A stretch of 22,163 nucleotides of DNA from Smittium mucronatum (Eukaryota; Kickxellomycota; Harpellomycetes; Harpellales; Legeriomycetaceae), in the NCBI GenBank assembly GCA_001953115.1, contig LSSL01004668.1:1-22163 (forward strand), given 5' to 3'. This document shows positions 1 to 12,189 of the stretch, in pieces. The stretch's first letter is position 1, and each line of letters begins with the position of its first letter. The notes beneath the pieces are model-generated. The model ran no database searches. It was not told the DNA's origin and was given only the letters and a program-made list of their open reading frames with translations. The position numbers and the translations under genes were made by a program.

Positions 1-640
1 TGTATGATATTGGTGAAATTCATTATACAGTAAAGCAAGTATACGAATAGTATACATATATATTGTTTATATAATAATTCCAAAAACTTTATATCAAATA
101 TTTTTATTTTTGCATCTAGGATTAGTCCAAAAAAATTTATTTTATCGAAAATTACATTTTTTACCCAGTTAATTCTAACTCTAGCCTTCGATTTAAATTT
201 CGCTTTAATAATAAAAGTAAATAGCTTTTAAAAACAATATCCTCAAATGATTCCGTGTTTTAAAAAACAAAGTATTTAACTGTGGAATGTATTCTGAAAA
301 ATTCAGTATTTTTATAGAAATTATTCGTATTCATATATTCATTAATATGATGAAAATAGTGTTATCACTTTAATTTTACCATCAGAATATTCAAATTGAG
401 TCAATGGCATATTTTAGAATTTTTTTTTTAAATTTTGAGCCATTTTTTTGTTTCAAAAAATAAAATATAATCTCAATTTTATTGGTGGGTAGCTTAGCTT
501 TTTGAGATATTCCTAAAACTGCATTATCAGAAATTAATCATGATCAATTGATTAATCATTATTTTTGGCATCGATTAATCGAGTATTGGATTCTCTAGTT
601 TACATCTCAAAGTTAGAAAGTGATAAGGCTGCAGAATAAA
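1..640. other. AT-rich non-coding stretch with GATTAATC palindromes
   Basis: I see no gene here. The one ordered feature is an inverted repeat: ATTAATCA at 533-540 and its reverse complement TGATTAAT at 549-556, with an 8-base spacer that itself contains TGATCA. A further GATTAATC palindrome follows at 572-579. These could be protein-binding sites or chance in AT-rich DNA. The stretch may hold the eroded upstream part of the retroelement relic that follows, but no motif shows it. Confidence 0.4.
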
Positions 641-829
641 TTTTAAAAAAGACATTTATAGCGGATGATGCATCATGAGGCTCTATTTTGGTCAATAAAA
701 ATTCGTTTTATAAAATTTTTAATTTAAATATATACTAGACCTTGGAATAGAGCACAAAATAAATACATGAAAAAACTTACCAATAATAAGAGCGTCTTAT
801 ATGCACAATGGCTCCCAGATAAAATGACT

Positions 830-3380
830 AAAAGAATGGTTTTCAGAGCTAATAGGCAAATTATTTGTTCGTATTTATTCATCTGCATGGAAAATCCCAG
901 TATTATTTATTAAAAAAAAAGTTGGTTTCAGAATTTGTATGGATTACAGGAATATAAATGGTATCTCACATTTAGTTAAATAACATTCACCACGCATTGA
1001 AAATTTCCTTGACAGACTAGAATTACCAAAAAAATTCTCCAGTCTAGATCCAAAATCGGGACACGATCAAATAAAAATGATTCAATATTCTATGCCCAAA
1101 ACAGCATTTAATTGTATAAACGGATCTTTTAAGATGTATTAGTGCCTTTTATAGATTATTTTTCATCTTCTTTATTTCAACTCTCGATGAATAGAGTATT
1201 GCAGGAATATTTAGATGACTCAACTTTAGTGTACCTTGAAGATATTTTTATACTTTATGGTACCTAATAACATCTCAAATTTCATATTTGTAATGGTTTA
1301 AAAAAATAAAAAAATAACACCTTTCTTATAAAGCAGCTAAGAGCTCATTTGGGTTACAAGAAACGGAATTAATAGTCATATAATAAGTAGCAAAAGAATA
1401 ATGCCATTTCAATATAAGATAAAAGCAATACAGCATTGTTCTTAACGGAAACTCATACTAATTTTTTTATCATTTATCGGTCTTTGCACATACTATGGGA
1501 GGTTTATTCCTGATTTCGCATCTGCGGCGTCCTCCCTGTATGAACTAGCAAAAGGGTAACTGTTTAAAAACGCAAAAATTCCATGGAATACAACAGGAAA
1601 GACATCATTCTAAAATATGAAAGAATTATTAAAACCTTATCTCATATTTAAATAACTGATTAGAGAAAACAGTTTTTTATTGAAACTGATACCTCCGCTT
1701 ATGCTATTGACGAATTTTTGTGTTAAAGATTATCAAAAGAAGTTGGAATTTCAATAGAATTCAAATATAGAAGGCTGAAGCACCCATAAAGAAACTATTA
1801 TGCAGATAAAAGTGAATTATTAGAAACAATACATGTTTTAACATATGGAATCACCACCTTACTTTAAAAGTATTCACGGAATTAACCTAAAATAAAAATC
1901 TCTCAAAAATTTGCACTGATATGCAAAGATAGAGACCCTCATGTTTGGATGGATAGATTTTAAGAAAAAAATTAGATTCTAAATCCTAATATATTTTATT
2001 CTCCAGAAAAAAAAATGCGGAAGATGGTATACTTAGGAAATATGATTTGACTAATATTAAAGCCAAAATTGAAGTTTTGACTTAAGTTTGGAACATATTT
2101 CAAGATGAATATAATGCAGTAATACTCAAATTATAAACTAAAGCAATGAAAATCATTATAAAATAAGTTTAAATTTTTGAAATGACGCTCGATAAAAAAA
2201 ATTGAACAATATTCCTATTAAACACCCTATAAAACACAAAAATAACTAATATATCTATACAAAATCATATAGAATTGATAAAAAGTTAAAATTACAGCAT
2301 GGTGCAATTGGGAATATCAAATACATATAAATCGATGAAGTTGAGCTGCTGGTGTTCAAAAATAGGAGAATACATAATTGTATGCTTTAATAAATTTCAA
2401 GAGTATAAAATAGTTGGGGGGAATGGGTAATTCTGTATCACCAATTAGCCCAATTAAAACCACAAAAACAACATTTAGTAAATAAGCTGTTGATTTTATT
2501 GTAAAATTCCGACTAAATTAAGTGGAAAAAATTGGATTTTTTTAGAAATAGATCATAAAAAATCGTGTGATCTCCAATGCAGCGGAATATTCAGCAGAAT
2601 AAACTGTGTCTTTATTTCTATTAAATAAGATATCTGTGAAATTCGTAAACCTAATAGAAATGATATCCAGTGAGTAATGATTTACTTATAAAGCTTTTAA
2701 AAAAATTCCAAAAGTAAATGGGGTGAAAAAAATCTCTGTCTTTCATCCAATGTATAAAGGTAAGATTGAAAGAGTAAATAATGTAATAGGAACGTCTCTG
2801 ACCAAATTAGCATATAAGCGCAAAACAAGATGTGATGAAATTTATACCTTTCTGAATGGAAAACTTTGACCAGAAAATACCCGGTGAATAAATATCGCTC
2901 ATTAATCTACTTTATAAGTTAGATACAAAAATAATGGTAGAAAGTATGAGTAATTTTTTCCATAATAGAAACTAAAAAAAAAATTACTGCATTTTGTTAC
3001 CAGAATATATTTTAAAAGATTAAACGCTGCATGGCTAAGATAAAAAAAGGAATAAATTTTTGCAAACAAAAAAAAAAGTAAACAAGGAATGAAAAAAATG
3101 CCAATTTTAAAAAATGATCAATGGTTAGCTGTGTAAAATTAAAAAATGAGACATAATAAAATCGGTACTATTTTTTTTTTACATTTAAATATGTTTATTA
3201 TGCCTCAAACTTTACCCAAAAATCAGTTACAGTCTTAGGAGAAACCATTATTTTCTTCGTAAAAATGGCGGATTACCAAAAAGAATATTGAAATTATATC
3301 AGATCCGAAACTCTGGACAAATAATAATGGTCTTTAAGAAAGAAGATTACAGATGGGGGATAATGTCGTGTTAAAATAAA
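830..3380 (+). pseudogene. Decayed Ty3/gypsy-type retrotransposon pol region (RT, RNase H, integrase)
   Basis: Three-frame reading of the + strand recovers Ty3/gypsy (Metaviridae) pol domains in the usual order, broken by many stops and frameshifts. Reverse transcriptase covers about 830-1262: SSAWKIPVLFI from 879, then GFRICMDYRNING, FSSLDPKSGHDQI and MPKTAF, and the catalytic box reads VYLED at 1229-1243, so the first Asp of the usual Y-x-D-D is Glu. The RT-RNase H connection is at about 1471-1545 (FIGLCTYYGRFIPDFA). RNase H is at about 1671-1850 (IETDTSAYAID, later RNYYADKSELLETIHVL). An integrase core end is at about 2735-2870 (VFHPMYKGKIERVNN, with the catalytic Glu kept at 2768-2770). 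A GDxV-type integrase C-terminal motif (MGDNVVLK) lies at 3353-3376. The order is known for this family; the boundaries are estimates. I could not identify long terminal repeats, a primer-binding site or Gag. It cannot encode a working protein. Confidence 0.85.
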
Positions 3381-6300
3381 TTTATCTGGTATTAAATTAT
3401 ATTTTTACGTAAAATCAAAAAAATTATTTATGAAGTATGATTATGTAATTTTTGATTTTACAATAAAAAATCGTTGCAAATTATAATGACTATTTAAGAC
3501 TACCAAATTTAGATAAGCTTAAATAGGAATTCGGATAACACAAAAAAGATTTCCGGTAGAAAGTAGGATGTGGATATAAGGATTTTTTTTTTCTCACGTT
3601 GGGGAGTTTTGCCTATTTTTCAGCCTTCTTTTTTTTTTGACTGATTTCTCTTTCGTTTTTTTCCATAATTCCTTACATATAATATACCTAAATAAACAAA
3701 ATTAATTTATTGAGTATGCGAGTAACACTATACTAAAAAAGTTATCAACTGGGGAAAACGAGAATTGATACAATAACCAATAGCTGATATTAACAGAGAA
3801 AAAATATGAGCACTAATGAAGAAAAAAGTTATTCCATTAGTGATAAATGACAAAATTAAATTATAAAAAGAAAAAATTATACCATTAAGGCCGATTAAAA
3901 AAATCAAATTATAAAAAGCGAAGCTCCTAAAATTAAGAACAAAAAACTCATAGCACATCACAAATATCTGCATTCTGATTCTATAAAATTGACATAATAA
4001 TACACGGCTACTATTAATGCAGCAGTATTTAGGTATAATAGAAGTTTATTAAAAATTAATAAAAGAGGCTCAAATACAAGATGCATAAAATTATATTGAT
4101 TATGTAAAGGGAATATATTTGATCAGATGTTAGACTAAAAGACTTATCACAAAATATAACTATGCCTGGAGCCGGAGCTTGGATATGAAAAATTCGCAAA
4201 TAAAAAACTGATATTTCATATTAAAATAAAAAACTACCGCATAAAGATTTATTTTTATATTTAAAGGCGAAGACGAGGAAAAATGACAAAAAACAAATGA
4301 TATGAAAAAAAAACTAAAATTAAATCAAATTAAAAAAAAGTATCATAAAAACAAAAAATAGTTCAGAATATAGTCAGGAGAGGAGTGAAGTATCATTCGA
4401 ACCATTACTCAAAACTCTCTGGTATATTTTAACCCTTAAAAATATTAAATAAACTTTTCTTATAATTAATTATTCGATATCCTATTTTTTTAGCTCACCC
4501 CCCTCCCTCCCTCGATTATTGAATCAGGCGAACTATCTTATAAACGGTTAAATAATCATTCAAGAATTTTCTGATCTTTACGGCGATTCTTGTTATTAAT
4601 TTTCTCTAATATTTGTTGATAATAAATTGATTATTTATTTGATATTTTTTTTTATTACTTTTCTGAAATAAAATTTTAAATATTTAAACTTACCTAAACG
4701 CGCACAACAAATCGCATATCTTATTTTATTAATTGCAAAAAAAAACTGGTAAGAATATATAATTTTTCGAAAATTAAGCTTATATATTAATCTTGAATTT
4801 ACTTATTTATCAATTTTTTTTACCAAGAAGCTTCAAGTTTTTTATTAATTTAGATGATTTTATAAAAAAATGCTTACCCCTTTTTAATAATAATAAAAAA
4901 AAGCTGAGTTCCATCGATTTATTGGAGTAGTTTAAAGAATCGATCTAGTAGAAATCGGAAAAAAATTTGAAATGTTTTATTCAAAAATATTCAATAAAAG
5001 TACCCATGTATTTACTATTTACGGTAAGATTTAAAACTAAAAAAATTTCAACATGAAGGAGATTTATTTAAAGATAAAAATAATCTCTCAAAACTATTTT
5101 CTGTAAATATTATTAAATATAATCGGAAAAAAATAAAATTTTAAAACCAATAAATGGATATATTTTCTATTTTATTAGAAAATTTTAAAACGGATCGGAC
5201 GAAAATTTTGGACTATTCAAGATAAAATCAGCTTTTAATAATTCTAAGAAATCAAAAGAAAAAGTATCTGGAATTTTTGAAGGCGTTTTAAATATTATCG
5301 AGCTTACGATTTATATTATATTACTTATGTTTAATTTAATAATAATGCTTTAGAAAAAAAAAACTTGAACTAAAATTACGCCATTAAAACATATCCAGCA
5401 CTTTAAATCTCGAAAAAATAAAAAATCTATTGCACTAAGTTAGTTATTGAGGAATTTTCAGTAAATCTAGCTATAAAACTGTTAAACTCCAATTTTTTGC
5501 ACTAGAAAAAATCATATAGCCAACTCTGATGAAAAGAATAAATGTTTATAGATTATAATGAATTAAAAAATTAACTACAAGGTTTTGATTTAAGACTTAA
5601 ACTTTAAGACATAGTTTAATATTAATCTTGATACATATAATAAGTCATCCAAGAATTTTATTCGAATGGAAGACAGACTGCTGTTAGTAAAATTCAAAGT
5701 AAAAAAAAACGAAAAGAAATAAAAAAACCAATAAGTGATTATAAGATATAGTAAAAAATATTTTTAATCTTCACATTTCCGACATAAAACATTTTCAACA
5801 GTACATGTCTTTTTTTTGGAAAATAGTGATCATTTTAATTTATTTTTAGAGCGGTTGAAGCTTTATATATGATATTCGTGGATTGGATCTGACTTAATTA
5901 AGAGAGGAACATATCGGCCAATATTATTTTTATCGGAAAAATCCACCTAATAGAAGTTATAATAAATCAACTTCAATTTTTATTACGAGAAATTATTTAC
6001 ACATAATATTTTTAAATATAATTTTAGTTTATTTATGTTCAAAGGCAAATTTTCATTATTAGAGCTAGGCGCATATTTATGAAATGGGGTTCAATATATA
6101 AATTTAATATTTAAGTTATATTAAAAATCAATTTAAGCTAATATAAGTATATTATATTATATAACTATTTTCCCAATAAAAATGATTAAAATACAGTTCA
6201 TTTATTTTTTTTAAATTTCAATTCAATTTTTTTATAAAATGAAAGAGCATATATATAAACAATTTTAATACTTCGGCTTCCATTATATATAAATCATAAA

Positions 6301-9300
6301 CCGCTATTTTTTTATTCTAGTTAAAAGCATAATTAATTTTAACTCTAAAAAAATGATCATATGTATAGAATAGATATTTTTTTAAAAAATATAGTTAGAG
6401 TTTTATCACGGTAATATCAATTATAGTTAATGATAAATACAGAGAAATGTTTTTGAATTTATAGATGTAAAAATTAAAAAAAAAAAAAAATTATTCATTT
6501 TTTTTCTTTCAGTTATTTTTTTGTATTAAAATTGGCATCCTATTTTTCATACCACGTTGACAATAAAAATAAGATATATTTTCGAAATTAGAATTCAAAA
6601 ATTTAACCTTGTATATTTAAAGTGTGCACATTAAGCCATATGTTTAATTAGCTATTTACTAAATTTAAAATAAAAAAAACAATCACTCGAAAGCTGAAGA
6701 TATTATTCTTATTAGCTAGCTACATATAGTAACTAGACAGAAATAGGAATATATTGATACCGTTTGTTTTATTTAAGATTTAAGATCTTATGAAAGATAT
6801 TCAGCTCTATTTAACCATTTATTGTGATTATTATTATTAATATATGATTAGCATTAGAATAATGCTATTTTACTTATGGACTTGAAACATAAATCAAATT
6901 TTTATCCTACTACAATTTAGATTATATTTTTTAAAAAAGTACAAATTATATTATGTAAATTGCGTATATAATAGTATTTAATTCGCGCTACGAATTTGAT
7001 TTTTTTAAAATATCATCTTAAAGTTATATAATTTCATTAGAATTTATATTTATATTTTATTTTATTTTGGCCATAAGAAATTAAAATTCCCGTTTAAAAT
7101 TCTTTTTTGTATAATTGGACAAAATGAAAATGCTAAGTGATTTATTGATATATATATTAGTTATAATTATTCGATATAATTAATAAGATCTGTTGAATTT
7201 TACCCTTAATTAAATCAGATCAAATCCACCTAAGGGTCAAAATCACCAGTTAAAGTTCAAATACACTTGCTAAAATTGTATTTTGTAATTATAGATTTGC
7301 CTAAATAATTTATGAATTTCTATTTTATATGAATTATATTTTTCACTTCCATCATGAAGAAAATCATACCGTTGTTTTAAGCTGTAAAATTTGTACTTCC
7401 AATAAATAAAAATTTCTAATCCTCAAAATATGGGAATGATTTTATGTATTAATATATGGTGTAATCTTGTTCAAATTCATCCTCTGTATAATTTGAAAAA
7501 TTAAATCCTAAATATTATTGATCAGCTTTTTTTTTCCACATACTCAAAAAAATTTTGATTTAGAATTTGATTTTTTAATCTGTTGTCTTTTTTAGTAGCA
7601 ATATTTTTGATTGTAATTTACATAATAAAACTATATGATAAATTTGAAGACCTGATATTCTTGTAAAAAAACGTCACAAATAATCTACAAGTACTTGATG
7701 GGAATTTTAAATACTTCACTATTTGCACTTCTCACTTGATGTGAATCTTGTTTTAATGAATTTAACAATATTTTAAACACATTTAAACTGAAATTTGTTG
7801 AAATTTTGGCCAAAATAAAAATCTTTAACTATTTCTTCAGCAATAGAACATCTTTAGGCATGTGATTTTTGATTTATAGAATCAAATATACTCTTTAACT
7901 CTTGAAATAAACTTTTTAAATTTTGAATTTTACATTATAATAAATATCATTATATTTTTAAAAAAAAAATTCTTCTAAATATTTATATTATATATAAAAG
8001 ATAAAAATTTTCAAAAATTCCTAGAGTTTAATTTTAGTTAATAATAATTTATATTCTCAGATTGAGATAAATTTGCCTAATTTGTATTTAGAACAATTAT
8101 TTTTCGCTAATAATAATATTTTAACGAATAAAAAATGATTTATTGTAAATCTAATTTTTTTCTAAAATGAAATAAAAGAATTTTAATAGTAAAAAGTCTT
8201 GTATACTAAATAATAACCCATATATGCATTTTTATTTTTATTTGATCTAAAATCTGTAATCATAAATACACTTCAATTAGAAAATAACTTATTAATTATT
8301 TTTTTTAGTTATTAACAGCTTATTTATTTTACAATGTTTATTTCAAAGAAAATTTCAATTTTTCTAATCTATTTTTTAACTCTAGAATGTAAATTTTTTG
8401 AAAAAAGATCAAATATAAGAATAATTCGTTTTTATTTCAAAATCTTAAATATATATCCAAGTGAGGATATTTTCTATCTAGAAGCTTTCAAATAGATTAT
8501 TTAAACCCCCCTCCATCGTCTTCCATTTTATTAATTAAGTTTATTTTAAATTTTAGGTATCTGTATAATTTACTCAAATTCATATTATACATAGTTAATT
8601 TTTTCATATAACGATAATATGTGGAGGGGTTCAAAAAAAAGAATAAAATTTAATTTTTAGATATAATAAAAAATCCAAATAGAATATTTAGCTACTCAAT
8701 TAATTAAATTGAAATATTAATCGATATATAAATGATCATATTTGAAAAAAAATCAAATTTTAAATTTTAATCATTGTTCAATTTTTAAAAAGATATTTTT
8801 AAATTAATTTCAAACAAATATAATGACAATATTAAGATATATGTTCTTAAAACCCGTTTTTTTTTTCTATTGGTTTTCAAAAAAATTAATTGGATTATTT
8901 TATTTAAAGATTCTGAACTCGAAATTTATTTCCGATTTTTATATGATACTCATTAGTTATTTTAAAAAAAATCTAATATTAGTAAAATATTAATAAGTTA
9001 AATGAAATTCAATATACCTACTATTGCAAATTGAGAATTAAAACATTTATATTTGCTAATAAGAATTCGTGATTACAAAAGACTAACAAATGGTACACAA
9101 TTATTCTTTAAAAAATTATGAAAAATTATGATACGAGACTCTTTTTTAATTTTATGTATATTACCCTTTGATTCAGTATATAAATTTAAATGATATAATT
9201 TGATAATTCTGTAGAGAAGGATGTAATTATGAAAATTAGATATCAAATTTTAAAAAAAATCGTGTGAGGTCCTTTGAATAAGAAAAAAGTATCTCACTAT

Positions 9301-9854
9301 CTTACTGGATCCTATAAATAATCCAAAGATTTTTATTAAGCTCTTTTTTTACTTTTTTTTGCTTAATAAATCCTGAAAGGAGAAAATATAGAGCCTTATT
9401 ATACTTAAAAAGTAAACGATTATTGCAAAAAATTTATATAACTATATAATTTTCAAAAAAAAAAAAAAGCTGCTTATTGAATAAATTTGTTTTAGATAAT
9501 AAGCACTCATCAAATTTTTTTTTTATTGCAAATCACTTTAAAGGAACCAAATCTTTTAAAAAACGATACCAAAGTACTTGTTCTATACCTTAAAATGTTA
9601 AATACCCTTTTTTTTAAAAAAAATTCATTATAATCGATTTTTTTTTAATATCATCTATATTTTTGAAATTCATGTAGTCATTTTAATCTTCGGAGACTCT
9701 ACAGGCTCTTTAAATGCATTTCTTTGTTAAAAGAATTATCAAATTCGGATTTTTTAATGTCTTGGATTCCAGCTCTTGGAAAATAATTATATTTTTCTAT
9801 ATCTTTACTGTAAAAAATTCTAAAATTCTAATAGTAGTTATACGATATTTAAGT
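3381..9854. other. Long AT-rich region without a supportable gene
   Basis: About 6.4 kb of very AT-rich sequence with frequent A and T runs and stops in all frames. A few short C- or G-rich tracts stand out (about 4497-4515, 8505-8518 and 8621-8627), but I cannot tie them to polypurine tracts or repeat ends. The 81-codon minus-strand frame at 3728-3973 is hydrophobic low-complexity sequence lying over a tandem repeat, and I do not call it a gene. A minus-strand reading at about 7260-7920 contains short protein-like runs but is only mildly depleted in stops, so it is not called. The segment probably consists of eroded mobile elements, but that is inference. Confidence 0.5.
3821..3917. repeat. 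Imperfect tandem repeat, two units of about 49 and 48 bp
   Basis: The unit at 3821-3869 begins GAAAAAAGTTATTCCATTA and ends AAATTATAAAAA. The next unit, 3870-3917, begins GAAAAAATTATACCATTAA and ends CAAATTATAAAAA. Both ends match well and the middle is diverged. It is a two-copy duplication in low-complexity DNA with no sign of function. Confidence 0.6.
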
Positions 9855-11470
9855 CTATTTTTTATTATATTTTAGACATAAATATGAATAAAAATCAATA
9901 ATTAAATTGTTGATTTTTATGGAGACTAATTTTTTTAGGGCCACATTTGGAAGGTCTTTCTTTTTTTTATTTGTGGAATAAAGTGATATTTTTACATAGG
10001 TCATGTTAGTTTTTATAAAAAAAGAATAATCCCGCAGGTATTCATTTAATTTTTTTGATAATCCAAAACATGATCAATGTACACCCATGTAGCTATATAT
10101 GTATCTTTCTGCAAATATGAATGAAAATTCATGAAAATAAAAAAAATAAAAACCAAATTTTTATTTGAAGTCATTAAATTCTATCTCTAATAATATTTGT
10201 TTTGGAGACTGAATTGTGGCTATTATTATCCAAATAAATATCCTATAAAGAATATTGTGTCAACTAACTGAATACTATTTTTTATGCCTGATTGAAGGAA
10301 ATTTCAATGCAGGAAAATTTCTTCAAATTAGGGAAATGTAATTCTTTAGAACTATTGAGTATCTTTTTAAATAATTATATAGATTCTATAATGATAATTT
10401 TATTACAGTCTGTTTATTTACTCTTGACAGCTATTTTAAACCGTAATAGATTTTTTTGTCTAAAGAGGTATATATTCGAAGGTTTTCTAAAAAAAATTGG
10501 ACGCTTTATAAATCAAAAATAATCAATTTTTTTCAAATTTGCACCATATTTGAAATATTTACCTACTTTTTCATGATTTTTTTTTATTACATTAATAACT
10601 TCTGTGTAAAGTTTTTTTCAATTTTATGGATAAAATATTTAATATCTATTTTGTAAATATCTCCAAAATAATTAAATATATATGATATTTTTTTAGATTC
10701 GTGATTCCAGAAATTTTATCTGGTAATTATTTTCTGAAACATTTATTTACCTTTTTTTTATTGCTTATGTTGATTCTACAACCAATGTCTTTATATCCCA
10801 TTTCAAACTGATAATTTAATGCTTTCTGTTGATAGCTTTGAAAAAATACAAATATGATTGATTATCATCCTTTTTTGTTGTGCCAATATCAAGTGGGATG
10901 AATTTGCGAGAAATTTGATGAAGCCTGAAATTACCGGGATAATTACATTGAATAGATCTAAAAGTCGAATCAATGTACAACTCGGTAGAAAAATTAAATT
11001 ATTCGATAAGCTTTCTTGTATTCAGGTTGTATTCCTTAATATATTAAAGTTTGAAGAGTAGAGTGCATATTCGACTCATTTGAATTCATATTAAATGCCA
11101 TATTTTTGATTTTTTGCTCAAGATTCTCTGTAGATACGAATATTTTTTTTTGCTCTTGATTTTTAATCGCGGTATAAATATTCTTAAGGTCTAAGGTGTC
11201 TCCATTTGATTCCAAAGTTTTCTATATGGTTTTATGCTTTACGCCAAGGAATGCAATTTCAAAACTTAATCTTTTTTGAACATTTTTTTCAAAGTGGTGT
11301 TCAGATATATACTCTTCTATGTACTCCAAAAAAAATCCCAGTAACTAGATAGTCGCCAGTATAGACAGTTATTTTTCGATTAATGTATTTTTAAACCGAT
11401 TATTTTCTAACTCCGAGGTTTTTTGTATAGTATACCCTCCATTTATATACACCCTTCTTAAAAGGGTATG
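9855..11470 (-). pseudogene. Decayed Gag-like / polyprotein relic on the minus strand
   Basis: Four minus-strand frames follow one another with far fewer stops than this composition predicts. 11470-11036 has 141 sense codons and three internal stops (11371-11369, 11347-11345, 11224-11222). 10998-10819 has 60 codons and no stop. 10617-10285 has about 108 codons and three stops. 10259-9858 has 132 codons and two stops (10163-10161, 10076-10074). At about 80% A+T roughly one codon in ten should be a stop. The first frame has a Gag-like flow: a helical run LGFFLEYIEEYIS, then FEIAFLGVKHKTI, a TLDLKNIYTAIKNQE segment, and a Lys/Glu/Asn-rich tail. The second contains FIPLDIGTTKKDD, resembling the P-[LM]-[DE]-[IL]-G stretch often found before Gag zinc knuckles. 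A knuckle-like remnant with most of its Cys/His ligands lost may lie at about 10774-10820. I infer an old LTR-retroelement Gag to protease region. No reverse transcriptase was found downstream, so the family is open. Small plus-strand frames at 10292-11061 are antisense shadows. Confidence 0.55.
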
Positions 11471-11997
11471 ATGATATTAACCACTACTTCAACTAGTAGG
11501 GAATATTGAAAATATTATAAAAATTAAATATAGAAAACTGGGGAAGCATTATATCTCCCTATCTATTATAACCCATAGACATAGCTTTGATTGTTGCTTA
11601 TATCTGTATGATTTCACGATAATCAAGAATATTTCTTTTACTCTAAATCAAAATAATTAAATAAAAGGGGGGGGGTGGTATATTTTACGTAGGGATAATA
11701 TTATGGGATGGCTTTGTTTACTCAAATAATGGAACTATATAAAGCGAAGCCAACACACCATGGATCCAGATTTTTTTTTTTTAAACAAATATATAATTAA
11801 AAAACATGAGAAACTATCAAAAAAAGTGGCTTGAATTTTAAGCAGAAACATCCTCGATTTTGTATTGGATTTAATGTATTTGTCTTGGAATTTTGTAAAA
11901 GATCATGGATTCGCGTTAAATGGCTTGGGAATTAATATAAAAGTTCGGAAATTAATAAAAAAAAGCTTATGATTAATTATTAAACCCCCTTCTCAAT
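11471..11997. other. AT-rich spacer with a G-run
   Basis: No gene is seen. A run of nine G preceded by AAAA (about 11665-11677, followed by TGGTATATT) resembles a polypurine tract next to an LTR start. A TATA-like CTATATAAAG lies about 60-70 bases further on. Without a matching second end this is not an LTR call. Confidence 0.3.
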
Positions 11998-12011
11998 TAA
12001 CTATTTTTGTG
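11998..12011. repeat. Target-site duplication, left copy
   Basis: TAACTATTTTTGTG, 14 bases, is identical to 12176-12189. The two copies bracket the SINE-like element exactly: this one lies 3 bases before its poly(T) run (as read on the + strand), and the other begins immediately after the last base of the element. A perfect direct repeat of this length at both edges is the mark left by LINE-type target-primed retrotransposition. Confidence 0.85.
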
Positions 12012-12175
12012 TTCTTTTTTTTTTTTTTTTTTTAAAGGGAATTTATTTATAATATTTAAATACTAGAAAAAAACTAAAATAAAAATACAATAAAAGGAAA
12101 AAAATAATCAAATTTCATCCCACTCCCATCTGTCGCTCTAGCGGCTCCGTACCCACTGGGCATTGGTTCAAGGGG
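12012..12175 (-). mobile_element. SINE-like retroposon, copy 1 (about 164 bp, poly(A)-ended)
   Basis: Read on the minus strand, the element begins CCCCTTGAACCAATGCCCAG, passes through a GC-richer head, then an AT-rich body, and ends in 19 A (12033-12015) plus GAA. The head contains ATGCCCAGTGGGTA (12163-12150), which matches the tRNA A-box region (TGGCTCAGTGGGTA type) at 11 of 14 positions. I could not find a convincing B box at the usual distance. It is flanked by a perfect 14-bp target duplication and has a homologous copy at 20757-20923, so it belongs to a dispersed family. It has no coding capacity, and movement would depend on a LINE-type reverse transcriptase supplied elsewhere. The intact duplication and long A tail suggest a fairly recent insertion. 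A processed pseudogene of some other small RNA is the main alternative. Confidence 0.8.
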
Positions 12176-12189
12176 TAACTATTTTTGTG
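12176..12189. repeat. Target-site duplication, right copy
   Basis: TAACTATTTTTGTG is identical to 11998-12011 and starts directly after the GGGG that ends the SINE-like element on the + strand. Joined across the element, the original target would read through into the GAAGGGCAAAATGG that follows. Confidence 0.85.

Noticed and set aside
3728..3973. 81-codon hydrophobic minus-strand ORF that could be read as a membrane protein
   Set aside because: It is the antisense of an A-rich tandem repeat, so poly-Phe/Ile/Leu composition is expected. No charged loops or family motif.
3805..4293. Plus-strand frame starting MSTNEEKSYSISDK that might be a decayed gene
   Set aside because: It contains about nine stops in about 160 codons, only modestly below expectation, and no recognisable domain.
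7260..7920. Minus-strand protein-like runs such as YTEDEFEQDYTIY
   Set aside because: Stops are only slightly depleted and the runs are short. Not separable from chance.
10292..11061. Three plus-strand ORFs of 66-76 codons
   Set aside because: They lie antisense to the better-supported minus-strand relic, are Phe/Ile/Leu/Lys-rich low-complexity sequence, and show no motif.
12113..12175. A complete tRNA gene in the GC-rich end of the SINE-like element
   Set aside because: An A-box-like segment is visible on the minus strand, but there is no proper B box or T-arm at the right distance and no cloverleaf could be drawn. It is at most tRNA-derived.
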